A DNA stretch of 64,000 bases, taken from assembly GCF_013373865.1 (NCBI RefSeq), contig NC_050476.1, forward strand, positions 16,681,828 through 16,745,827, written 5' to 3'. This document shows positions 48,770-59,699 of this stretch, piece by piece. This DNA comes from Monomorium pharaonis. Taxonomy: Eukaryota; Arthropoda; Insecta; Hymenoptera; Formicidae. Both the position numbers and the translations under genes were made by a program. The notes beneath the pieces are model-generated. The model searched no databases. It had not been told where the DNA came from and saw only the letters and a list, made by a program, of their open reading frames with translations. Positions within the stretch are counted from its first letter, which is position 1; each line of letters begins with the position of its first letter.

Positions 48770-50083
48770 ATGGCGACTAAAGATCCGCATCATTGGATCC
48801 AAAAATTGACGGAGGAGCAGGCGCGACAGCAGTTAGAGGAGCGAGGACTCGACGTCCGCGGAATATTACCTGTCCTCCGAGCGCGATTGACGCGATATGA
48901 GGAGGCGATCCTCAGGGGGACAACCCCCTCCGGGACCCCCGACCTCATGGAGGCCGTTAGCGATCCATTCGAGGATCTAGGAGTCGTGGGACCGGGGCCT
49001 AGCGTTCCGTCATTCACAATTAGCGATTTTGGTACCGGAAACCGCGTGGGGCGATCCCCGCCACAGGAGCATGGTGCCGCAAAGGGGGAGCCCGGAGAGA
49101 CGGGGGCGAGGAAGCGAGAATGCGACTACACGCTTCCCCCGCGTGTAGAGCCCGGCCCGTCGTATACCGGCCGACGCGCTTCACGCAGCTCGGCCGCGGA
49201 CGCCTATCATTTGATGAGAAAGTGGTATCTCCATTTCTCGGGAAAGCGGAATAGCGACGCGGAAGCTTTTTTAACGCGCATCCAGGAGGCTCGCTCCATT
49301 CTTCCGATTACCGACGCCGACCTCTTTAAGTGCCTACCATCATTTATGACGGATTCCGCTTTGTATTGGGTTCGTTTAGAGAGTAAAAATTGGCGAGATT
49401 GGCAGGATTTCGAGAACGCGTGGCGCGCTCGCTTTGGTGATCCGGACTATCACTACGCTCTTCGGGAGGAAATATTGCGGCAAACGCAGGGAGAGCATGA
49501 GCCCGCCGCGGATTATCTAACATGCTTACGAACATTACTTTCGAAAGTAAGCCCTCCTTGGCCGTTACCGGAGCAGTTAAACTTTGCTCACCGCAATTTG
49601 TTACCGCGCTTGCAAATAGCAATCTCTCGACGCGACTTTTCGTGTTTCCGCTCTCTAGAGGAACAGGCGACGCGAATCGAGCGTAATTACGCCGCGGAAA
49701 AGAATTAGCGACCCCCCCTCCTACCGGAGCAGTCGCTCTTCCCGGACTTGGCGTACCACGCGCCGAAGGGAAAAGTACGGAACCAGGGGACGGTCGCCGC
49801 GGTTAACTTGGCCCAGTCGGGCGGCAGTAAGGGAAGAAGGCGAATCACCAATACGTCCGCAGTCACCGCCGCGAGTCCTACGACGAGTAACACCCCCGCT
49901 ACCGTAAATGATACCGCATCGGCCACGGCCGCCAATATCAAATGTTGGAATTGTGAGAAGATGGGCCACCGCGCGCGGGGATGTGCGGAGCCGCGAAGAA
50001 CCAACTGTTACCGCTGCGGTAAACAAGGATTTACCGTAAAGACCTGCCCATCATGTTCGGGAAACGCGAGCGGGAGTCAGTAG
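48770..50083 (+). pseudogene. gag: gag polyprotein of the gypsy element, with an internal TAG
   Basis: Structural protein. It starts at ATG 48,770 (MATKDPHHWIQKLTEEQARQ), with a SAP-like motif near the N-terminus and a gypsy-type capsid region (HLMRKWYLHFSGKRNSDAE; FKCLPSFM; ALYWVRL). TAG at 49,706-49,708 interrupts the frame after 312 codons, and the same frame then runs on to 50,083. The C-terminal part holds a CCHC knuckle (CWNCEKMGHRARGC) and a second C-x2-C-x9-C-x2-C module (CYRC...CPSC). The stop may be a mutation (for example CAG to TAG) or, less likely, a readthrough codon separating capsid from nucleocapsid. Confidence 0.82.
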
Positions 50084-50102
50084 AGCGGGTACCTGCGACT
50101 CC
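50059..50102 (+). promoter_or_regulatory. -1 ribosomal frameshift signal between gag and pol
   Basis: The heptamer GGGAAAC (50,059-50,065) is in the zero frame as G GGA AAC, the X XXY YYZ form used in retroviral gag-pro shifts. After a 7-nt spacer, GGAGTC (50,073-50,078) can pair with GACTCC (50,097-50,102). pol is open in the -1 frame and gag stops at 50,081-50,083. Confidence 0.8.
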
Positions 50103-53100
50103 AGGCCAGGAAAGCGAGACCCAAACAACGAATACAGATACCGAAGCGTTAGGCTGCTCGTACGGCACCTTCGAAAACGCACCGTTACCGCCCCTCCGTT
50201 ATTTCAATGTTAAAATAAGTAGTCACACTCTTGCGGCTTTAGTCGATTCCGGATCAAATAGAACTCTCCTCGGCCGTGAGGGAATAAAGATCGTAAGGGC
50301 CTTAGGTCTCTCCATGGAACCGGAGAGGAGCGTACAGATACGAACAGCCAATGGACAGATAGCTGCGATCCGCGAAAGAGTTCAGTTACCGATAAAATTG
50401 GAGGGAAAAGATACCGTGATTACCGCCGGATTGTTACCGGATTTGGCAGTGCCGTGTATTCTCGGGTTAGATTTTCTGTCGAAATTTGGGGTGGGATTAG
50501 ATTTTGCTAAGGACGAATGGTATTTCTCAGAAATACCAAGCATACGTTGCCGCTTTGATACCGAGGAGGCTTGTCGCGCGTGTTCCGGATTAGCGGAATT
50601 GACGGGGGACCAACAGAAACGGCTAGATTTTTTTTTACAAACGTTACCGGAGCCGTCGGAGAACCCGGGAGTTACCAAATTAATAGAGCATAAAATAGAT
50701 GTAGGGAATACTTCGCCAATTAAACAACGATGTTACCTCGTCTCGCCGAAAGTTCAGGAAGCCATTCGGGCCGAAGTAGATAAAATGCTTAAGGCAGGAA
50801 TAATAGAACCATCGTACAGCGAGTGGTCAAGCCCAATAGTGATGGTAAAGAAACCGAACGGCAAATACCGGTTTTGCCTAGATTTTAGAAAAGTGAATAG
50901 CGTATCGAAAAAGGACGCCTACCCGTTACCGAACATGACCGACATTCTCGATAAATTACGATCGGCGCGATATATATCAACTATTGACTTAAGTCAGGCA
51001 TACTTTCAGATACCGCTAGCAAAAGAGAGTCGTGAAGTTACCGCCTTTAGTGTTCCCGGAAAAGAGTTGTACCATTTTACCCGCATGCCGTACGGACTTA
51101 CGGGGGCCCCGGCCACCTTCCAAAGGTTACTCGATCGCCTGATCGGCCCGGAGATGGAACCGTTTGCGTTCGCGTATTTAGACGACATAGTCATAGTCAC
51201 ACCGACATTCGACGAGCACGTAGCGTGGCTGCAGCGGGTATTAGAGAAGATCAAATCCGCAGGGTTAACGGTCAATCCCGATAAATGCGAATTTTGCAGA
51301 TCGCAAGTGAGATACCTCGGATTTATTGTGCAACAAAAGGGTCTAACCGTGGATCCCGAAAAGACACGCCCTATCCTAGAGTACCCAGAACCGCGCAACA
51401 TAAAACAATTGCGAAGATTTTTGGGCATGTCTTCTTGGTACCGTAAATTTATCCCGCAGTTCGCGACACTCAGTCAGCCCCTGACTAGCCTTTTGAAGAA
51501 AGGCAGGCGCTGGGAGTGGGGGGAAATTGAGGATCGCGCGTTCGAACACATTCGCGAACATTTAGTAAGGGCCCCGACACTCGCCTGTCCGAATTTTGAG
51601 TTACCGTTTATGCTACAGACCGACGCGAGTTCAGTTGGCTTAGGAGCCGTATTGACACAGAATGTCGAGGGTACTGAGCGAATTATCACGTTTGCTAGTC
51701 GCGTATTATCCGATCCCGAAAAGAAATATTTAGTTACCGAACAGGAATGTTTAGCCGTAGTATGGGCAATACAGAAATTTAGACCTTACTTAGAAGGATA
51801 CAAATTTACCGTTGTTACCGATCACAGTAGTTTGCGGTGGTTACATAACCTTAAAAACCCTACGGGCAGATTAGCAAGATGGGCTCTCGAACTACTGGAA
51901 TATGATTACGTTGTAGAACACCGTAAGGGTGCACTCCATCGCGTGCCGGACGCGTTGTCACGCATGTTCGAGGGCGAGAACGAGATCGTTGTGAACGCGG
52001 TAATGGACGTAGTGGATTGCGGGGACGCGCGTGACGAGTGGTACCGAAAAAGATTTAAAGAAGTTGTTACCGACCCCCAGCGATACGGGCATTGGAAAGT
52101 TGTGGATAAACAATTATATTTTTTGAGGGCACGACCAGTGATTTCCGAGATCGTGGAAGATCTCGATAGATGGAAATTAGTGTTACCGCAAGAATCCCGC
52201 GTCGAGGCATTACGCGAATCACACGACGCCCCACAGGCAGGACACTTAGGAGTCGAGAAAACTTATCAATGTCTCGCTGTATCGTATTTTTGGTCTAACA
52301 TGTTTTGTGACGTCACCAAGTATATTCGGGCGTGTGACATATGCCAACGCACCAAAGTCGAACAGGCTAGCCCTGCCGGATTAATGGGACGTAGAATAGT
52401 GGAAGGACCGTGGGTAGTAGTAGCAGCAGATATCGTAGGACCGTTACCGCGAAGTAAGGCTGGTTTCCAGTATCTGCTGGTTATTCAGGATCTATTCATC
52501 AAATGGGTGGAATGTAAAGCGTTGAGAGCGGCTACTGGCCCGAAAATCAGGGAAGCTTTCGAAGAACTTGTAATATCGCGATAGGGAACCCCGAAAGTCC
52601 TGTTAACGGACAACGGTACCGAATTCGTAAACCGAATAATAAGAGAATTTGCCGAGGAAAATCGAATCACGCACACAACGGTACCGCCGTACCATCCACA
52701 AGCGAATCCGGTGGAACGAGTAAATCGCATATTAAAAACGATGATAATTGCGTTTATCGAAAAGGATCATCGGGAGTGGGATATGCACTTAGCCGACCTT
52801 CGTTTTGCGTACAATACCGCCTTCCACTCGTCTTTGGGGACATCCCCAGCGTTTCTGAATCTGGGACGCGAGCTGTTACCGAGAGAATTATTACGCGATC
52901 GAGAGAAAGATGTTACCGAAGTCGTTCCGGGTGATACCGCTGATTGGTCGTAAAGAATGAAAAAGTTGCAGACAATTAGGCAATGGGTTACCGATAATTT
53001 GGATCAGGCAAATCAGAGACAGGCAAAGAGATATAATTTGCGTAGGCGATCTCGCGTGTTTAGGGTTGGCGATTTGGTTTTGAAGCGACAACATGTGTTG

Positions 53101-53274
53101 TCTTCGGCCGCGCAGAATATTGCGGTGAAGCTGGCACCGAAATTCCAGGGACCTTCACGAATACGACGAGTGATCTCTCCGTTGGTTTACGAGTTGGAGA
53201 ACTTGGAGGGATCGGCCGTCGGAAAAATCCATATCCAAGACCTTAAGTCTTACGTTATCCCGATTTCCGATTGA
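50059..53274 (+). pseudogene. pol: pol polyprotein of the gypsy element, with two nonsense codons
   Basis: Reads in the -1 frame from the slip site. Domains in order: aspartic protease (LVDSGSNRTLL, about 50,240), reverse transcriptase (FRKVN; TIDLSQAYFQ; FAYLDDIVIV near 51,170), RNase H (LQTDASSVGLGAVL; TDHSSLRWLHN), integrase zinc finger (H...H...CDICQ near 52,220-52,350) and DDE core (ADIVGP; LLTDNGTEF; NPVERVNR), then a basic C-terminal part. TAG at 52,582-52,584 and TAA at 52,951-52,953 interrupt one continuous frame. No frameshifts in 3.2 kb, so decay is recent. The RT, RNase H and integrase order is Ty3/gypsy. Confidence 0.9.
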
Positions 53275-53305
53275 ATAGAGGTTCCCGTAATAAGTTACCG
53301 CCGGC

Positions 53306-53839
53306 ATGATAAACGCCAATACCCGGCGCTTATGGCGCCAATTCTACGCTCGCCACCTGGCCGTATGGCAGTTCGTCAGGCAGAAGGACGTGGGGTTCTG
53401 GATCGATCTAGAAGAAACGGCGAAGCAAGTGCAGGAAGCCCAGTGGACCCAGACGGGGGCAGTGGTTGCCGCGTTCCCGCAGATGAGAGACGAGAGCTCG
53501 GAGGCTCGACCCGAGTCCCACGACCGGGCCACGCAGGCGGGCCCCGAGCGACGTTCGGTAGCAATCCAAACCCCGAACATCCCGGGGAGATACCGTCCCG
53601 CTTCCGCCGAGGTCAGCCCACCGCCCCCGGAGGCGAAGCGAAACCGCCCGGCCCCGGGGTGCTGGAAGTGTGGTTCAGGGGGACATAGATATACGGAGTG
53701 CCGTCTCGCCCGGAGGCGGGAATTCTGTTTTGGCTGCGGGGAACAGGAGGTGACTGTGCGGACCTGCCCCAGGTGCAGCACCGCCTACAAGGGCACCCGC
53801 CCGTACACCGGGCCCCGAGGACCAAGGGACAGGAAGTAG
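53306..53839 (+). CDS. Extra 3' ORF with gag-like zinc module
   Basis: 177 codons downstream of integrase, where env would be in errantiviruses, but with no signal peptide or membrane segment. It starts MINANTRRLWRQFYARHLAV (amphipathic, helix-like). A Pro-rich middle follows, and the C-terminal part has CCHC (CWKCGSGGHRYTEC) then C-x2-C-x9-C-x2-C (CFGC...CPRC). The spacing equals the gag C-terminus, including the TVxTCPxC pattern. It is probably a duplicated nucleocapsid-like domain with a new N-terminal part, perhaps an RNA-binding accessory protein. Intact, unlike gag and pol. Overlapping ORFs in other frames reflect high GC. Confidence 0.65.
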   Translation: MINANTRRLWRQFYARHLAVWQFVRQKDVGFWIDLEETAKQVQEAQWTQTGAVVAAFPQMRDESSEARPESHDRATQAGPERRSVAIQTPNIPGRYRPASAEVSPPPPEAKRNRPAPGCWKCGSGGHRYTECRLARRREFCFGCGEQEVTVRTCPRCSTAYKGTRPYTGPRGPRDRK

Positions 53840-54360
53840 AGGAGGCCGGGCCGCCCTCGAGTTTTTTTTTCTCTTTGGCCTATTCCCTTTTGTTTCTTCT
53901 GGTGCAGTGGGATATATTTTTTTTCCTTTTTTTTTTGTTTGTCATATGTCGGGCTGGACCATTCTTTCTTTAATTATCCCTTCCAAAATGTTACCGCGCT
54001 GTGAAAAACATTCAATCTGTTACCGTTTTCTTCCATTTTTTGTATTGGTGCGGAGATTAAACGCCACAAAAATTTGCATATAAATGGGGGCAACCCTGGT
54101 TTTGTCTTTTCACTGATTTTCCCCTCCTTCGTCTTTCCCGAACGATTAACGACACATTGGTGAGATTTAAAGGTGAAACTGTCGGATCTGGGGAGGAATC
54201 TGAGTGGCTTGACGAATAGCGAAAATTTTCTTTTTTGTTGTGTTGTTGTTTTGGATATAGCGCTGTCTAGCGAGATGCGGTCTCTGGTGCTGGAAGGCAC
54301 ATGAGCTGCCAGAGTGGTGGCCAGCCCTGGTCGCTGGAGTTCAAAACCTCTTTGGTCTTC

Positions 54361-55841
54361 CCCGGGGAAGGGGGAGTTGTGACGTGACGCGTCCGGTCGC
54401 GCTCGTCACAAGGGCGTAAGTCCGACCGAGGGAGTCGATTTGGAGGCTCCTCCTCGCCGAGCCGAGAAGGACGCAACTTTATTTTACGATTGTCTCTTTT
54501 TTTTTTTAGTTCCCGTATTACCGCGTCAGATTAAATAGGGTATTTAGGACTAAGGCGCCGAGTGAGGGCTTAATTTTATTGTACCAAAAAAATAACAGGA
54601 GGAGCAGCCATCGGGGGAGAGAGATCGCGAGCAGTCGACAGTAAGCGAGGGCCCCGCGAAGAGCTTCCCCGCCGAGCCGTGCGTCGAGCCCGCCTGATTG
54701 TTACCGCCCTGAGCCGCCAGGAAACCGTGGCAGAGATGATACCGCATAGCAACGAAAGATTTTGAGAGGGATCACGCAGAAGGCACGCCACCGGACTGCA
54801 GACCGGGGGAGCGACCGTCAAACTGTAAGCTGCCCGCCACGCGGATCGGTTCGGCCGCGGCATGGCCAGCCGGGCCGACCAAAAACGGCAGAGCTATAGC
54901 ACTATCCTCGGCGGAAGTCGTCACGCACGGGCCACGAGGCAGTTGGATAGGCAAGGCATGGGATCGAGGCGTGCGGATTGACCGAAAATCGAAGCACGCG
55001 CATGCACGGCGGCTCAAGCCGGCCGGCGCGGGACCGAGGCTCCTCACTGTTCGGCAAGCCGTGACTGCGTGTACTTGGCAGAGGACGAGCCCCAGATACA
55101 GCGACAGTTACCGAAGACTTCAGGGACCAGGACTCCGTTCATAGTTGTAAAGCCAGCACTCGGCAGCCATCGATTAAGTAAGGTTCGGAAAAGGCGGTCA
55201 ACCCTCGTGCGGGGCCGGATACCGGATACCGTTTCCACTGGTGACTTTGGTTATCCGGACCCGATACCGTTCGTGATATTGTTGTGTAAAGTAACTCGAA
55301 GTAAAGAGTAGAGTTTTGTGGCCGCACGAGGGCTCGGACCGACCGGCCCCGAATATTTGATAACGTGAGTACGTCCCTCTCGGGCTACGCCGGAGCCGAC
55401 AGTCATAGGATACTAGCATCATTGTTACCGCGACTTGTTTCCGCCATTAGTAATTTTGTCTTTGTGCGAGCGGAGAGCCTCGTCGGCCTCCCTCCGCGTA
55501 TTATCAAATCTATAGTTTCCGCATTTTTATATATATAATTCGTTTCCGTCTCTATCCAAGTTACTTATGAAGATTCATTGAGCTCATTGTCGCCTTGTTA
55601 CCGTTCTCACACTGTTACTAGAGAAATACAAGAATAATTCGTTAATTGTTTAACCAGTGAGTACCAAATCATTATACGACCCATTATACGACCTGCCTCG
55701 ATCCGACATCTCCACACTTCCGTCGCCATAAGAACCACGCCACTCTGCTGTCTAGAGTAATAAGAGCTACCGGCACTTGTAACGCTTTCTAGTTAGTTAC
55801 CGCATTATCGTTGATTATTGTGTGGCGCGAGAAGTCGCGCC
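54361..55841 (+). repeat. Polypurine tract and LTR-like block
   Basis: CCCGGGGAAGGGGGAG (54,361-54,376) precedes TGTGACGTGACGCG, a plausible LTR start at 54,378. A TATATATA stretch lies at 55,530. The far boundary is set only by the second PBS-like site at 55,842, giving about 1.46 kb. No matching second LTR is present in the window. Confidence 0.4.
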
Positions 55842-55852
55842 TGGCGCCCAAC
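55842..55852 (+). other. Second PBS-like site
   Basis: TGGCGCCCAAC again, followed by AATTTAGTG and not GTGGGGCCC. Implies the start of another related element internal region, truncated after about 400 bp. Confidence 0.5.
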
Positions 55853-55856
55853 AATT

Positions 55857-56095
55857 TAGTGTATTGGGAAGTTACCGTTCTCGCTTCGAGAGCAATCTCG
55901 CACAATATTTGGGGGATACCGTCTACAAGATACCGCTATCGTGTCGAGAGCAATCTCGCACGATATTTGGGGGATACCGTCTACAAGTTACCGTTCTCGC
56001 TTCGAGAGCAATCTCGAGCGAGTGGGGGATACCGCATGCAAGTTACAGATACCGTATCGAAGGCATCCTCGAGAAATACTGTAGCTACCGTTCTC
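55857..56095 (+). repeat. Tandem 60-65 bp repeats with TACCG and hairpins
   Basis: Three to four units of GA(G)AGCAATCTCG(C/A), TTTGGGGGATACCGTCTAC and AAGTTACCGTTCTCGCTTCG. GCTTCGAGAGCAATCTCG-type sequence can fold locally. Its place just after the PBS is where packaging signals are found. Confidence 0.7.
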
Positions 56096-56240
56096 GTAAA
56101 CTATCGAATCTGACTAGAAAGGCGTTACTCGTTACCATATATACAGAGATTCCCGTTCAATTGGGCGTAGCCCCCTCGGACGTGGCGTTCCCGGGGGAAA
56201 GCACGTCGCAAAGTCTTTTCGAATTTAAAATGATGTGATT

Positions 56241-56576
56241 GAAAAAGTTTTAGTAACCAGTAAACACCAATCTAGTCCCAAGTTTTATAATCAACAGATC
56301 AAGGTCCAAAAACTTATTGTCGTCGGTTATAATTAACAAAAATCCAATAGTCCAACAATAATCCAACGGAAAGCATATCAAAATCGGTTCCGCGCTTAAC
56401 GTGTTAATATTTTCTGATATTTTATTAGCAAAATTATGAAATAATTACTCAATTACTAAAGAATTTATTGACTCAAAACACATTATTTTTTTTAATAATA
56501 AACGGTAGTCAAACTTTTAAGTTTAAAACATTGTTTTATACTTGTGTTACAGTTGCAGTTAAAGTTCTTTCATAAT
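56241..56576. other. AT-rich 5' flank of the DUF2236-like gene
   Basis: Retroelement composition ends near 56,235. A 3' splice site (TTGTGTTACAG, 56,542-56,552) 24 bp before the ATG suggests a non-coding first exon further upstream. Confidence 0.4.
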
Positions 56577-59465
56577 ATGGAGCATGTTAGTAATATTCAG
56601 CGTGACACAGTTGAAGACGTTTTCATAGAACCTAATTCAAAAAATTTTGATGATGATGGATTTGTAGCAGTATGGATAGACTTGTTTGGAAACAATTTCC
56701 GAGATAAATTTCCAAATGATTTTGATGCTTGGAACGTAAAGAAGCAATCAAGTTGGATAAAACAGAACTTAGCGATATTTTTTCCAAACGTGCCACATAC
56801 AATACTGAGCTTCATTTCGGCTGCTTATTGCCAATTAGATTTTTATCGATCTCCAGAAGAATTACCTGAATGGATGAATATGGATAAATATCGGAGAGGG
56901 CAAAAATTTGTCCAAAATCATTATTTCTCCATTATTATGGCCAAATTTATGGGTCTTATTTGTATATTTTCATTCAAAGAAGGACTATCAGCATTTCTTC
57001 TGGGAGAACACAGTCACACTCCATATTTAGGATTTAAAAAGTATATCTTTTAAAATATATTGTTTATTTTATTTACAAAAGAAAAGTTTCCAAATTCGAA
57101 AAAAGTAGTTTTGACCCAATAATAATTTTTTCTTTAAAAATTATAATAATTATAAAACCTTGTTTAAACGTAATCTAATGAAGATCTTATTAATAATTTA
57201 TAAAATTATTTTTTTGCATAAGAGGAGAATAATTTAAAAAAGTTTATACATATTTCTTTAACCACTTTTTCCGTAAAGCCAATTGGCATAAACCAATTAG
57301 CTATCCGCTTTTTTATACAGTCAATTTTTAATAACTTGTTAATAACAATTGTAAAATTAATTTCTATAATGTAAATAACTTTTTATGACAAAATATTTTT
57401 AAATGTAAATAAATACAGATTTTGATAGACTTCATAATTAGAGGAAATTAATAAGATTTTTGGTTTTCTATTAGATTATTTATAATTATAATAATTATAA
57501 GAATTGCAATAAAAATTAAATATTACTTTGTACACTTATACGCTTTCCCGTGGAAATCAATAAATTGATCAGCTCAGCTGACCGAATTTGCAGGTATAAC
57601 AACATTTTATAATATTTTAAAGGTACATATCGACGATAATACGAATGTCAAATTGGTATAAAGGAGATCCTTGGGTTAAGGGAACTAAAGCTTATAAGGA
57701 CATGCAAGTAACATGCAGAATGCACTTGGCGGTAAGAAAGAAAGTGTGTCAGATGGAGCATGAGCAAATTACTTCTGCGTGTACATTTGCAAATCCATGG
57801 AGTTTAGACCGTGAATTGCTTCTGAAAGATTTTGCTTCAGCTGGTCTACCTGAAAAATTCGAACCTGATAAATTTGTCAGTAAATTACCATGCAAACCAA
57901 AGGGTATAAATAACTCGGATTTCGCAATTGCCCAGGGCGCTTTTGTAACTCTGCCTTTGCTCTATTCACAAAGCATTGGAATATACAACGCGACTGACGA
58001 AGATTTGGAAGCCTTCTGCCATATGTGGAAGTGTTTTGGATATTTTCTCGGATTAGAAGATGAGTATGTAGTTCAATTATAACATACGCAAACTTCAAGT
58101 TTAATGCAATTTTATTTATTAAAAAGGGCGGAGAGTGATAGCAAAAAGTAATGTTATACGTGTAATATAAATAGTAGTAATTTTGTTATAAATTATTATA
58201 TACCCGGATATTATATGTATATCCAGAAAAGTCAACACGAATTGTAAGACTAGTAACGAGAATACTTATTATTCTAGAGTAGTATTCGTTGAACAAAAAA
58301 CTCGCGTTATTTTTTAAAAGAACGTCCGAACATAAACATCTGGGAAAGCCTTAAGTTTCAATTTAAATATTCTTATTTATTAATTTATTATTTCGCCACT
58401 GGTTTTGCGCTTGATCGATATTCTTTGATTGTCTTCTTCGATCTCTTAATCCCTATAAACTCATAATATTGTTTAATATTTTAAGTATATTCTTAGAATA
58501 TTAAATGTATACTCAATATTCTAAGAATATACTTCAAATATTGCTTAATATTAAATAATATTACGCGCTTATAGGGATGTATTATCAGGGGGAGCGACAG
58601 CGTTCCAGAGCACTATGTATACATATATATAATAAATAACATAAATTTTCCTTATAGCAATCAACAAAATTAATATAAAAAAGAAATGTATGATAAGTTA
58701 GGAGGAGACATGTCTTTTAATAAACATTTATTGTATATTTTTGTCACTAAATATTGCTTATATTGAAAATATTATAGAAATATAAATATTATAAAAAAAT
58801 ATAATTTAGGCATCTGGTATGCATTCAGAAACTCTCTCTTTTTTTAACAACACAATATACAAATAATTTTAAAATCTTTTCTTACAAATCTTTAAAATAT
58901 TATATAATTCAGGTACAATTTTTGCCGTGGCAGTCTCGAGGAAATAAAACAACGTGGACGTGATCTTCAATATTGGATAAAAGAACATTTCAAAGAGTTG
59001 ACACCAGAATGGGAGCATACTTCGAGGTGTCTTGTCAACTCGATTAATTATATTGTAACATATTATATGCCTTTTAAGGTGATGATATTATTCATTACAG
59101 ATGCATTAGATTTAAACATGCCTCATTTATACGCATCACTTAGTTATGCAGAGTTAATCACGTATAAGATCTATAAGTGAGTAATACATTTATTAAATTA
59201 ATTTATAAAGAGAATTCTCTCACTAATTTATAAAATATTATTTTTATTTTACACATATATTATGAAACATTAATTTTTATGTATTTTATATAATCTTAAT
59301 AATTTCAGAGCTTTATTCTACGCATTAAAATTTTCAAGTGTAAGAGCTATTATTAATAAAATAGCATTGAAACTAATTAATAGAGCAGCAAACTTCAATG
59401 CGGAAAAATTAGAAAAAATTCACGAGCAATCAAAAAAAATAGTACCAGATTTCTCTCTTACGTAA
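56577..59465 (+). CDS. DUF2236 / rubber-oxygenase-like protein, four exons
   Basis: Exons 56,577-57,040, 57,623-58,063, 58,913-59,176, 59,309-59,465; GT/AG borders, all phases agree, 441 codons. Insect members of the ER-bound oxygenase mpaB / rubber oxygenase domain family (PF09995) carry the same blocks: PEWMNMDKYRRGQKF (N-terminal), SHTPYLGFKKY, NWYKGDPWVKGT followed by RMHLAVRKK, IANPW-like FANPWSLDRELLL, FCHMWKCFGYFLGLEDEYNF, and WEHTSRCLVNSINY. The family is haem-binding oxidase-like in bacteria and fungi; the insect role is unknown to me. The start ATG is the first in the open frame. Intron 2 contains a MITE. No breaks, so it is likely an active host gene right next to the retroelement. 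Confidence 0.85.
58449..58578. mobile_element. Palindromic MITE in intron 2
   Basis: ATCCCTATAA at the left, TTATAGGGAT at the right. Inner arms AAGTATATTCTTAGAATATT and complement meet in the centre. Confidence 0.85.
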
Positions 59466-59699
59466 TAACAGTTGACAAAAAGTGGTTTGTCAATATATTG
59501 TCAACCTGCAATATATATTATAGTAAGGCTTTTAGAGATACTTTGTATTATTAAAAAATAAGTTAAGAATAAACAATTTTTATAATAATTGACAATTTTA
59601 TAATAAATTGAATATATGTAAACAATATATGTTCTTATCTTATTTTATCAATATATTCCTTTTTCATAAAAAAATAAGTTAAAACTTCAAATATTATAT

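Larger units (their letters stand above)
47709..56240 (+). mobile_element. Ty3/gypsy-type LTR retroelement, three in-frame stops
   Basis: GC-rich island in AT-rich DNA. In order: possible short 5' LTR remnant, PBS (47,912), gag, -1 frameshift site, pol, extra 3' ORF, polypurine tract (54,361-54,376), LTR-like block, then a second PBS-like site (55,842). The two PBS leaders differ, so the right part may belong to a second related element joined to the first. TACCG pentamers run through all of it. Confidence 0.8.

Noticed and set aside
53332..53973. Several overlapping ORFs on both strands around the 3' ORF
   Set aside because: High GC leaves all frames open; only the frame with the zinc motifs is supported.
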